Positions 1 through 6,257 of a stretch of 10,738 nucleotides of DNA are shown piece by piece. This DNA comes from JBOHUX01 sp050734915. GTDB taxonomy: Bacteria; Chloroflexota; Dormibacteria; Dormibacterales; Dormibacteraceae. A program made the position numbers and the translations under genes. The stretch's first letter is position 1; each line of letters opens with the position of its first letter. Below the pieces are notes generated by a model, which was not told the origin of the DNA, ran no database searches, and worked only from the letters and a program-made list of their open reading frames with translations. The stretch is taken from assembly GCA_050734915.1 (NCBI GenBank), contig JBOHUX010000070.1, positions 1-10,738 of the forward strand, in the 5' to 3' direction.

Positions 1-17
1 AAAGGCGTGATCAGTGA

Positions 18-36
18 GCCCCGGGTCCCCCGGGGC
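18..36 (-). terminator. Strong GC hairpin, possible terminator of the glmS transcript
   Basis: The sequence forms a perfect 8-bp inverted repeat with a 3-nt loop: GCCCCGGG, TCC, CCCGGGGC on the plus strand. It lies about 155 nt past the glmS stop. On the minus strand it is followed by TCACTGATCACG and not by a clear U-tract, so it is not a textbook intrinsic terminator. Tail-less GC hairpins have been proposed as terminators in GC-rich bacteria. The role here is inference. Confidence 0.35.
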
Positions 37-84
37 GTCTGAGTCCCGACTACCAAGTTCTCACCGACCGAGGCCGGGCACTCC

Positions 85-180
85 GTCCGGAGGGGGCACG
101 CGGGGGGACCATCCGGGTCCAGCCCGCGCCGTTGTCCGGAGGGGGCTCGCGGGGGGACCATCAGGGTCCCTCCGCGCCGT
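85..180. repeat. Two tandem ~48-bp direct repeats with internal hairpins
   Basis: Copy 1 is 85-132 and copy 2 is 134-180. By eye they differ at four positions and one 1-nt gap. Both begin GTCCGGAGGGGGC and end GCGCCGT, and the final GCGCCGT recurs once more at 185-191, just at the glmS stop. Each copy holds a short inverted repeat: GGACC with a 5-nt loop and GGTCC at 106-120, and a 6-bp GGGACC/GGTCCC version at 154-170. They lie directly downstream of glmS. Possible roles are transcription termination or RNA 3'-end processing. Only two copies are visible and there are no spacer-like units, so this is not a CRISPR array. Confidence 0.7.
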
Positions 181-190
181 ATCCGCGCCG

Positions 191-2023
191 TCATTCGACC
201 GTGACCGACTTGGCCAGGTTGCGAGGTTGGTCCACGTCACGGCCGAGCTGGGCGGCGATGTGATAGGCGAAGAGCTGCAGGGCGACGGTGTTGAGCACGG
301 CGGCCATCGCCTCGTCACCGGCCGGGATCCGAAGGACGTCGGTCGCCACATCGTCGAGAGAGTGGTCGTCCTCGGTCACCAGTGCCAGGACGGGCGCTTC
401 GCGCGCCACCACCTCGTGAACGTTGCTGATCATCTTCTCCCGGGTCGGCCCCTCCGTGCAGATGGCGACGACCGCGAACCGCGCATCGAGAAGGGCGATC
501 GGCCCGTGCTTGAGCGCCCCGCCCGAGGTCCCCTCGGCGTGCAGATAGGAGATCTCCTTGAGCTTCATCGCGCCCTCCAGCGCGATCGGATGGTTGATGC
601 CCCGGCCGATGAACATGAAGTTCTGGTAGGAGCTGTACCGGCGGCTCAGGTCACCGATCTCATCCGATCTCTGAACCAGTAGGCGGACCGCATCGGGAAG
701 ATCCCGCAGGGCCCGGACCAGCTCCTCGCGGCGCTCGGGCGGGATGCGGCGGCGGACCGCGGCCAGCCGCATGGCGAGCAGGTATTGGCTGATCAGATGG
801 GCGACGAAGGTCTTGGTCGAGGCGACACTGATCTCGGGACCCGAGTTGAGATAGACGACCCCGTCCGCATCGCGGGCCGCCGAGCTGGCGAAGACGTTGG
901 TGACCGCCAGGGTGAGGGCGCCCAGCTCGTTCGCCTGCTGGAGCCCGACGATGCTGTCGGCGGTCTCGCCGGACTGGGTGATGACCACCGCGAGCGTGCG
1001 GGCATCGATCGTGGGGCGCCGGTAGCGGAACTCCGAGGCGTCCTCCGCCGAGGCCGGGATGCCGGCCCAGTCCTCGATCACGTACTCGCCCACCATGGCC
1101 GCGTGGAGGGAGGTTCCCATGCCGAGCAGGCGCACCGCTTCGATCCCCGCCAGCCGCTCGTTCTCGACCGGGAACTCGTTGAAGTGGACCTCGCCCGCGT
1201 CGGTGACCCGCCCTCGGAGGGCGTTGGCGACCGCCTCCGGGCACTCGTGGATCTCCTTCAGCATGAAGTGCGGATAGCCACCCCGCTGCGCCTGGCTGAC
1301 GTCCCAGTCGACATGGATCAGCTTGGGCTCGACGGCGAAGCCGTCCAGCGTCGAGACCTGCGGGCCGAGCGGGGTGATGGCGACCATCTCGCCCTCGCCG
1401 AGCGTGAGCACCTTCTTCGTGTAGGGGATGATGGCGGTGATGTCGGAGGCGACGAACCACTCCCCCTCGCCGACTCCGACCACGAGGGGGGCGTTCAAGC
1501 GGGCGCCGACCAGCAGCTCCGGATCGTCGAGGGAGAACATCGCCAGCGCGTAGGCGCCCTTGATCCTCCTCAGCGCCTCCCGGACGGCCCCCAGGAAGTC
1601 TCCCCGGTAGCAGTGCTCGATGAGATGGGGGACGACCTCGGTGTCGGTGTCGGAGTCGAACTCATGGCCGGCCGCCTCGAGCTCGTCCTTCAGCTCCTGG
1701 AAGTTCTCGATGATGCCGTTGTGGACGACCATGATCCGGCCCCGGCAATCGGTGTGAGGGTGGGCGTTGACGACGGTCGGCCGGCCATGCGTCGCCCAGC
1801 GGGTGTGGCCGATGCCGAGGCGGCCGGTCGGCGACGCCTGCTTCAGCTTCTCGATCAGCGTGTCCACCTTGGCCTCGCTCTTGGTGACGCTGGTGAGGCT
1901 GGTCAACGACTCCAGCACGGCGACGCCCGCCGAGTCGTAGCCGCGGTACTCGAGCCGCTTGAGGCTGTCCATCAGGATCGGGGTCGCTTCCCTGTCGCCG
2001 AGGTATCCGATGATTCCGCACAT
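191..2023 (-). CDS. glmS: Glutamine--fructose-6-phosphate aminotransferase (isomerizing)
   Basis: GlmS converts fructose-6-phosphate and glutamine to glucosamine-6-phosphate and glutamate, the first step towards UDP-GlcNAc for peptidoglycan; it is cytoplasmic. The 610-residue length matches the family (E. coli about 609). The start is fixed by the Ntn nucleophile Cys2 in MCGIIGY, which must follow the initiator Met. The glutaminase domain (about 1-235) has GHTRWATHG at 72-80 and HNGIIEN at 101-107. The first SIS domain has GMGTSLHAA at 301-309 and TQSGETADS at 349-357. The second SIS domain has the isomerase residues Glu483, Lys487, Glu490 and His506, and the C-terminus DQPRNLAKSVTVE with Lys605. 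An AGGAGA sits 13 nt before the ATG, somewhat far. The gene is last in the cdaA-ybbR-glmS block. One active-site loop differs from E. coli (GTSGGA at 498-503 in place of AYAAGE). No 5' ribozyme or riboswitch was recognised. Confidence 0.97.
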   Translation of the reverse strand: MCGIIGYLGDREATPILMDSLKRLEYRGYDSAGVAVLESLTSLTSVTKSEAKVDTLIEKLKQASPTGRLGIGHTRWATHGRPTVVNAHPHTDCRGRIMVVHNGIIENFQELKDELEAAGHEFDSDTDTEVVPHLIEHCYRGDFLGAVREALRRIKGAYALAMFSLDDPELLVGARLNAPLVVGVGEGEWFVASDITAIIPYTKKVLTLGEGEMVAITPLGPQVSTLDGFAVEPKLIHVDWDVSQAQRGGYPHFMLKEIHECPEAVANALRGRVTDAGEVHFNEFPVENERLAGIEAVRLLGMGTSLHAAMVGEYVIEDWAGIPASAEDASEFRYRRPTIDARTLAVVITQSGETADSIVGLQQANELGALTLAVTNVFASSAARDADGVVYLNSGPEISVASTKTFVAHLISQYLLAMRLAAVRRRIPPERREELVRALRDLPDAVRLLVQRSDEIGDLSRRYSSYQNFMFIGRGINHPIALEGAMKLKEISYLHAEGTSGGALKHGPIALLDARFAVVAICTEGPTREKMISNVHEVVAREAPVLALVTEDDHSLDDVATDVLRIPAGDEAMAAVLNTVALQLFAYHIAAQLGRDVDQPRNLAKSVTVE

Positions 2024-2134
2024 GATGGGTGAGAGTTCTCCTGCACGGGGGCGTTGGCCGTCTGGGGAATGAAACGAGGCCCGAGCCGGCCCGGTTACTG
2101 ACTGGCGGCCTGCGCCAGAAGCGGCTCGCCGGCG
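2024..2134 (-). other. ybbR-glmS intergenic region
   Basis: This 111-nt gap contains a short inverted repeat just after the ybbR stop (CTGGCG, 5-nt loop, CGCCAG on the minus strand) without a U-tract. Next comes a GC-rich stretch and then the AGGAGA ribosome-binding sequence at 2037-2042. No clear -35/-10 pair was seen. It may hold a weak attenuator between ybbR and glmS, but nothing firm can be said. Confidence 0.3.
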
Positions 2135-3154
2135 TCAGTGCGGCGAGGGCGAGGGCGAGGGCGAGGGCGAGGGGCTGACGTTGGGGTTGGATTTGATCAC
2201 ATAGACCACGGTAACGAACTTGCTCGAGCCGGTGAGGCCGCTCGGCACCGGGATCCTGACCGCCTGGCTGACATTCGAGGTCGCCCCCGAGATGTCGACC
2301 GAGGGCAGCGTGATCGTGTTGACCTGGGCGATCAGGTCGGCGGGCCCGGTCACCTGGATGGTCTGGCTGGGCTTGAGGAGCACGTCCGTGACCCGGTAGC
2401 CGGGCGCCGGGCTGCCGGTCGGAGGACTGTCCACCAGCACCGCCTGGGTGCTCTCGATCTGGTGGGTGGTGACCCAGCTGACCAGCGCCGTGGTGGGACT
2501 GACCGTGATGGGGGGGTTGGTCTGCTGGCTGGTGAGCTTGATCGGCCGGCCCCCCTGCTGGAAGAGTATGTCGGCGGTTCGCCCGGCACCGGCTCCCGAG
2601 ATCGGCTCGTCCAGCTCGACGTAGGCCGTGAGCCTGCTCAGGAAGCTCTCGGGTCCGGTCACGCTCACGTTGCAGGAGGTGGTCGAGGTCCCGCACTGCG
2701 CGGACTTGCTCTTCAGCACCCACCCGCTGGCCAGGTGGGGAAGGTTGACCGTGACCGCCGGGTTGACGGTGACGATGCTGTCCACCTCGAGCGAGACCTG
2801 GATCTGGCTGACCCGCGCGGTCACGCCCGTGGCGAGCACCTGAGGCACCACCGTCACGGTTTCGGTCGCCGGCGGCGTGCCCTTGGTGTGATGCAGCCGC
2901 GAGAGGTCCATGCGGCCGATCACGTTGTTGCCGTTGGCGTTGGCGACATCGTCCCGCAGCCCGGAGACGGAGACCTGGACGGTGGGACTCCAATTCAGGA
3001 TCACGAGCCCGGCGGGGGGAGGGGAGGGGTCCACCTTCGCCTGAACAGTCTTGAACGTGATCGGGTTCTGCGAGAAGGCGACCGCGCCCAGAAGGGCCAG
3101 GCAGAGGACCACGGAGGCGGCCTTGAGCCGCCAGTGGCTGATCAGCCAGTTCAC
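2135..3154 (-). CDS. ybbR: YbbR-domain membrane-anchored protein, likely CdaA regulator (CdaR)
   Basis: The 339-residue protein has a short basic N-terminus, one hydrophobic segment (about 11-28, signal anchor) and then beta-rich repeats typical of YbbR domains at roughly 30-113, 115-205 and 216-322. These should lie outside the cytoplasmic membrane. Motifs of the form VxVxGP (NVSVTGPES near 162-170, QVTGPADL near 267-274) fit the family. In Firmicutes the YbbR protein CdaR binds and modulates CdaA; the adjacent cdaA supports the same role here. Cys154 and Cys161 could form a disulfide. The C-terminus (327-338) is an SPSPSP tail encoded by five perfect TCGCCC hexamers, a low-complexity extension of unknown use. 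The GTG start is the first possible one after an in-frame stop and has GAGG 10 nt upstream. The gap to cdaA is 28 nt. Confidence 0.85.
   Translation of the reverse strand: MNWLISHWRLKAASVVLCLALLGAVAFSQNPITFKTVQAKVDPSPPPAGLVILNWSPTVQVSVSGLRDDVANANGNNVIGRMDLSRLHHTKGTPPATETVTVVPQVLATGVTARVSQIQVSLEVDSIVTVNPAVTVNLPHLASGWVLKSKSAQCGTSTTSCNVSVTGPESFLSRLTAYVELDEPISGAGAGRTADILFQQGGRPIKLTSQQTNPPITVSPTTALVSWVTTHQIESTQAVLVDSPPTGSPAPGYRVTDVLLKPSQTIQVTGPADLIAQVNTITLPSVDISGATSNVSQAVRIPVPSGLTGSSKFVTVVYVIKSNPNVSPSPSPSPSPSPH
2144..2173. repeat. Hexanucleotide microsatellite in the 3' end of ybbR
   Basis: Five perfect, in-phase copies of cgaggg (plus strand; TCGCCC on the coding strand) encode Ser-Pro dipeptides at the end of YbbR. 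Because the unit is six bases, copy-number slippage would change tail length without shifting the frame. Confidence 0.9.
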
Positions 3155-3182
3155 CGGGCACCGGCCTCGATCGGCATCGGCT

Positions 3183-4016
3183 CTACTTTAGCCAGCTGAG
3201 CAGAGGCCTCCCGCCGTTGGGCTTGACGGTGGGCAGGCTGCCGGTCAGCCGCTTGCGGAGGCCGTCCGCGTCGAGGTTGCGGACGATGGTGCCGTTCTCG
3301 ACCAGCGAGATGGCGCCGGTCTCTTCGGAGACCACCAACACGAGCGCGTCCGAGGCCAGCGAGAGGCCCACCGCGGCGCGGTGGCGGGTGCCCAGCCGCT
3401 CCCGGATGGTCCCCTCCTCCGGCAGCGGCAGGAGGCAGCCGGCGGCGAGGATGTGGGAGCCGCGGATGATCACCGCGCCGTCGTGAAGCGGAGAGTTCGG
3501 ATAGAAGATCTGCTGCAGGAACTCAGCCGAGAGCTCGCCGTTGATCCTGACCCCGGTCGCAGCGTAGTCCTCGAGGCCGACGTCCCGCTCGAAGGCGACC
3601 AGCGCGCCCGTCTTGCGGGCGCTGAGGCGCTCGGTGGCCCGGATGGCCTCCATCACCGCCCGGCTGAAGAGGCTGGGGCTGAAGGCCGAGAGGGGCCGCC
3701 CGAGGTGGCCGAGCCTTCCCATCTGGTCGAGGGCACGTCTCATCTCGGGCTGGAAGAGGACGATCACGGCGATCACGACGAAGGGGGCGGCGTTCACGAA
3801 GAGCCAGCTCAGGAGCAGCAGGTGCAGCGCCACCGCGACCAGGCCGACGACGATCAGCAGCATGACCCCGACCAGAAGCTGGATCGCACGGGTGCCCCGG
3901 AAGAGCTTGAGGATCTGGTAGATGATCACCGTCACCACGGCGACATCGAGGATCTCCACCCAGCCGACCCGCTGGAGGATGGTCCAGCCCTGGTTGACGA
4001 CCTCCACCCAGGTCAT
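3183..4016 (-). CDS. cdaA: Membrane diadenylate cyclase CdaA (DacA), c-di-AMP synthase
   Basis: CdaA condenses two ATP into cyclic di-AMP, a messenger controlling potassium/osmolyte balance and cell-wall state. The 277-residue length and layout match the family: hydrophobic helices at about 20-39, 45-64 and 67-88, then a cytoplasmic DAC domain from about 105. The signature residues are present: DGA at 179-181 (PLHDGAVII) and RHR at 211-213 (GTRHRAAVG), followed by VVSEETGAIS. The ATG is the first possible start because an in-frame TGA lies two codons upstream. No good Shine-Dalgarno is visible. A five-codon frame (ATG at 4030) ends in ATGA overlapping this start and could couple translation, but that is speculative. 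The gene opens the cdaA-ybbR-glmS block and ends 28 nt before ybbR. Confidence 0.95.
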   Translation of the reverse strand: MTWVEVVNQGWTILQRVGWVEILDVAVVTVIIYQILKLFRGTRAIQLLVGVMLLIVVGLVAVALHLLLLSWLFVNAAPFVVIAVIVLFQPEMRRALDQMGRLGHLGRPLSAFSPSLFSRAVMEAIRATERLSARKTGALVAFERDVGLEDYAATGVRINGELSAEFLQQIFYPNSPLHDGAVIIRGSHILAAGCLLPLPEEGTIRERLGTRHRAAVGLSLASDALVLVVSEETGAISLVENGTIVRNLDADGLRKRLTGSLPTVKPNGGRPLLSWLK

Positions 4017-4172
4017 GGCTCAACCCGCATGATGGTGTTCAACCAGAACGCATTGCAAGGCCAAATCTTATCTCCGGCCGGGCCGGCGGACCGCCACCGC
4101 CACTATAGGCCGGGAGCGCCAAGGCGCACTCGCGTCAGTGAGCGGTCCTACCTGCCGTCCCGGGACAGACCG
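4017..4172 (-). promoter_or_regulatory. rpsI-cdaA intergenic region with candidate promoter
   Basis: This 156-nt gap is the longest between genes of the window and separates the ribosomal block from cdaA. On the minus strand it holds TATAGT (4102-4107) and TAAGAT (4065-4070), both of -10 type; the second lies 48 nt before the cdaA ATG in a locally AT-rich patch. No convincing TTGACA-like -35 was found at the right distance from either. Between them lies an imperfect GC-rich inverted repeat (CCGGCC C GGCCGG, about 4074-4086) that could terminate rpsI transcription, though no U-run follows. The promoter call is a weak inference. Confidence 0.35.
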
Positions 4173-4586
4173 CTAGCGCTTGGTGTACTGCGGGGCCTTG
4201 CGGGCTCGCTTGAGGCCGTACTTCTTGCGCTCTTTCATGCGCGGATCGCGGGTCAGCAGTCCGGCCCTCTTGAGGACCGGTCGCAGGTCCGCGTTGAATT
4301 CGCAGAGCGCGCGGGCGAGGCCGTGGGCGACCGCCCCGGCCTGGCCGGAGATACCGCCCCCGATCACCTTGGCGCTGACGTCGAAGCGGCGCAGGCTGTC
4401 GGTCACGCGGAGCGGCTGCATGACGACCTGCTCCAGCGAGCGGCGCCCCAGATACTGGAGCGCCGGCTTCTCGTTGATGACGACCCGGCCCTCACCGCCG
4501 GGAGTGATCCGGACGCGGGCGATCGCCTCCTTGCGGCGACCGACCGCCCTGGTGAACTGGGTCCCGGCGCCGTCTGCGTCAGCCAA
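4173..4586 (-). CDS. rpsI: 30S ribosomal protein S9 (uS9)
   Basis: S9 is a small-subunit head protein whose C-terminal tail reaches the P-site tRNA. The 137-residue protein has the family opening GRRKEAIARVR at about 16-26, the glycine-rich GGGISGQAGAVAHGLARAL segment and the basic end KAPQYTKR, with the conserved terminal Lys-Arg. I choose the TTG at 4586 because it gives the usual family length, has GAGGGGA 8 nt upstream, and overlaps the rplM stop by 8 nt (TTGGCTGA). A longer in-frame start at 4646 would lie well inside rplM and adds 20 residues unlike S9. The rplM-rpsI pair is conserved in bacteria. It ends in TAG before the 156-nt gap. Confidence 0.95.
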   Translation of the reverse strand: MADADGAGTQFTRAVGRRKEAIARVRITPGGEGRVVINEKPALQYLGRRSLEQVVMQPLRVTDSLRRFDVSAKVIGGGISGQAGAVAHGLARALCEFNADLRPVLKRAGLLTRDPRMKERKKYGLKRARKAPQYTKR

Positions 4587-5040
4587 CTTCGATGTCCCCT
4601 CTCTGGTTGAACGTGATCGTCCTCGGCCCCTGGGCCTGGTGGCCATGGTCGGCGCCCGCGTAGACGCGAAGCCGCTTCAGCATCTCGGCACCGAGCGTGT
4701 TGCGCTGGAGCATGCCCTTCACCGCGTTCACGATCGGGAAGGCAGGGTCCTTCTCCTGGGCGCGGCGCAGCGTGGTCCGGCTCAGCCCGCTCGGATACCC
4801 CGAGTAGCGCGTGTAGACCTTGTCGTCCAGCTTGCCACCGGTGACCAGCACGCGCGTGGCATTGATCACGATCACGTGGTCGCCGGTGCAGATGTGGGGC
4901 GTGTAGGTGGGCTTGTGCTTCCCCTTCAGGATCTTGGCCACGTTGCTGGCCAGCCTGCCCAGCGGCACCCCGGTGGCGTCCACCACGTACCACTCACGTC
5001 CGACATCCTCTTTCCTGGCGGTCCAGGTCTTCTGCTTCAA
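4579..5040 (-). CDS. rplM: 50S ribosomal protein L13 (uL13)
   Basis: L13 is an early-assembling 50S protein that binds 23S rRNA. Family blocks are clear: REWYVVDATGVPLGRLAS near the N-terminus, KGKHKPTYTPH, GDHVIVINA, GYPSGL with TLRRAQEKDP, AVKGMLQRNTLG and RVYAGADHGHQAQ. The protein is 153 residues, slightly longer than E. coli L13 (142) because of extra residues at both ends. The frame stays open upstream to a GTG at 5076, but I choose the TTG at 5040: AAGGA lies 6 nt before it and the resulting MKQKTWTARKE start matches the family. It overlaps rpsI by 8 nt. It lies 66 nt past truA, with no clear promoter in between. Confidence 0.94.
   Translation of the reverse strand: MKQKTWTARKEDVGREWYVVDATGVPLGRLASNVAKILKGKHKPTYTPHICTGDHVIVINATRVLVTGGKLDDKVYTRYSGYPSGLSRTTLRRAQEKDPAFPIVNAVKGMLQRNTLGAEMLKRLRVYAGADHGHQAQGPRTITFNQRGDIEVG
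4595..4601 (-). promoter_or_regulatory. rpsI ribosome-binding site
   Basis: GAGGGGA lies within the 3' end of rplM, 8 nt before the rpsI TTG. It is the main reason for choosing that start over the longer in-frame alternative. Confidence 0.7.
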
Positions 5041-5046
5041 AACCGT

Positions 5047-5051
5047 TCCTT
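5047..5051 (-). promoter_or_regulatory. rplM ribosome-binding site
   Basis: AAGGA lies 6 nt before the TTG at 5040 and supports it over the GTG at 5076. Confidence 0.7.
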
Positions 5052-5106
5052 GCTCATCAAAATCCGATCTTCGCACGATAACCCGTCGGCGCCCCCGCCC
5101 TCGCCC

Positions 5107-5838
5107 CTACCGATACTCGACCTCGACCAGCGTCAGGCCCGCGGCCGGAGCCGTCCTGACGGACCGGCCGCGATCCCGGGCGACGAGCACCTCGGCCACC
5201 CAGGCCGGCTCCCGCCGTCCCCTCCCCACCTCGACCAGGGCCCCGACGATGCCCCTGGCCAGACCCCGGAGGAACCCCTCCGCGACCAGGTCAAGCTCGA
5301 CGGCCCCTGCCCGCCGGGCGACCGCCGCCTCACGCATCTCCCGGACCCGGTTGGCGGCCGGCTCTCGGGCGGAGCAGTAGCTGGTCCAGTCGTGCCGACC
5401 GACGAGGAGCCGCGCGGCCCTGTCCATGGCCGCCTCGTCGAGAGGCCCCACGTGCCAGCTCCGCCCCCGCTCCAGCGCCGGCCGCCCGGGCCGGTCCAGG
5501 TACCGATAACGGTAGCGCCGCCAGCGCGCCGAGTAGCGGGCGTGGAAGCCGTCCGGCACCACCTCCGCCGACAGCGCGCTGACGTCCTCCGGAAGCCTCG
5601 CGTTGAGGGCGGCGGCCAGCCGCTCGGGCGGGATGCCGCCCTGGAGGCGGAAGCTGACCACCTGACCCGTCGCGTGCGCTCCGGCATCGGTGCGGCCGGC
5701 CCCGTGCACCGTGTGGTCCTGGCCGGTCAGCTCCCGAAGCGCGCGCTTCAACTCGCCCTCCACGGTGCGTCGGTTCACCTGCTGCTGCCAGCCTGAAAAC
5801 CCGCTGCCGTCGTACTCGAGCACGACCTTGATATTCAC
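5107..5838 (-). CDS. truA: tRNA pseudouridine(38-40) synthase TruA
   Basis: TruA isomerises uridines 38-40 in the anticodon stem-loop of tRNAs to pseudouridine. The 243-residue protein opens with VVLEYDGSGFSGWQQQ (about 5-20) and has the catalytic motif GRTDAGAHA with nucleophile Asp51. It also carries FHARYSARWRRYRYRYL, DWTSYCSAR and the C-terminal GFLRGLARGIVGALVEVGRGR, where the common M-V-R is L-A-R. The start is GTG at 5838; an in-frame TGA lies two codons upstream, so no earlier start is possible. No good ribosome-binding site is seen, so coupling to rplQ (34 nt upstream) is plausible. The position between rplQ and rplM is common in Firmicutes, Actinomycetota and Chloroflexota. Confidence 0.95.
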   Translation of the reverse strand: MNIKVVLEYDGSGFSGWQQQVNRRTVEGELKRALRELTGQDHTVHGAGRTDAGAHATGQVVSFRLQGGIPPERLAAALNARLPEDVSALSAEVVPDGFHARYSARWRRYRYRYLDRPGRPALERGRSWHVGPLDEAAMDRAARLLVGRHDWTSYCSAREPAANRVREMREAAVARRAGAVELDLVAEGFLRGLARGIVGALVEVGRGRREPAWVAEVLVARDRGRSVRTAPAAGLTLVEVEYR

Positions 5839-5872
5839 TTTTCAACGGCGTCGCGGAGGCCGTGGCGCTCCT

Positions 5873-6241
5873 TCAGGAGACGGGCTCTTGGTCCACCAAC
5901 TCGATGATCACCATCGGCGCCGCGTCGCCCAGCCGAGGGCCCTTGCGGATGATCCGCGTATATCCGCCCGGCCGCTCCTGGAGCTTGGGGACCAGGCTCG
6001 AGAAGAGGCGGTCGGCGGCGACGACGTCGGTCAGCTCGGCCAGCACCCGGCGCCGGGCGGCGAGATCGTCGGCCTTGGCGGCCGTGATGATCCGCTCCAC
6101 CCAGCGCCGGAGCTCCTTGGCCCGGGCCTCCGTGGTGGTGATGCGCCCGCTCTCGATCAGGGACGTGCAGAGGTTGCGCATCAGTGCCTTGCGATGGTTG
6201 GTGTTCCGGTTCAACCGGCGGCCGCTCTTGAGGTGCCTCAT
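5873..6241 (-). CDS. rplQ: 50S ribosomal protein L17 (bL17)
   Basis: L17 is a bacterial 50S protein near the polypeptide exit tunnel. The 122-residue protein matches the family from end to end: MRHLKSGRRLNRNTNHRKAL, then RNLCTSLIESGRITTTEARAKELRRWVERII, and the C-terminal GGYTRIIRKGPRLGDAAPMVIIELV. It is one of only three genes in the window starting with ATG. It follows rpoA by 16 nt, the conserved rpoA-rplQ arrangement. The leader has only a weak GAGAG before the ATG. Confidence 0.97.
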   Translation of the reverse strand: MRHLKSGRRLNRNTNHRKALMRNLCTSLIESGRITTTEARAKELRRWVERIITAAKADDLAARRRVLAELTDVVAADRLFSSLVPKLQERPGGYTRIIRKGPRLGDAAPMVIIELVDQEPVS

Positions 6242-6257
6242 CGGCTCTCGAGATCAC

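Larger units (their letters stand above)
1..190. other. Gene-free left end, downstream of glmS
   Basis: No coding region is recognisable here on either strand. The stretch follows the glmS stop codon. It holds two imperfect ~48-bp direct repeats (85-132 and 134-180) and a strong GC-rich inverted repeat (18-36), annotated separately. Positions 37-84 show nothing identifiable. Open frames that cross this stretch on the plus strand are non-coding shadows that run on into the antisense of glmS. Confidence 0.6.

Noticed and set aside
85..180. CRISPR-like array
   Set aside because: There are only two adjacent copies with no variable spacers and no cas genes nearby.
785..2032. Long plus-strand open frame (415 codons)
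   Set aside because: It lies antisense to glmS, has no family-like motifs and shows the Asp/Gly/Val/Arg-rich composition of a GC-rich shadow frame.
1662..3161. 499-codon minus-strand open frame across ybbR and glmS
   Set aside because: It is out of frame with both real genes and its translation is Arg/Pro/Gly-rich without motifs.
4017..4172. c-di-AMP (ydaO-type) riboswitch before cdaA
   Set aside because: The gap is short and no recognisable conserved ydaO elements were seen.
2138..4610. Long plus-strand open frames across ybbR, cdaA and rpsI
   Set aside because: They are antisense to clear genes, with low-complexity composition and no recognisable domain.
4180..5796. 538-codon plus-strand open frame
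   Set aside because: It covers rpsI, rplM and truA in antisense, all three identified by motifs; the Pro/Arg-rich translation is a shadow.
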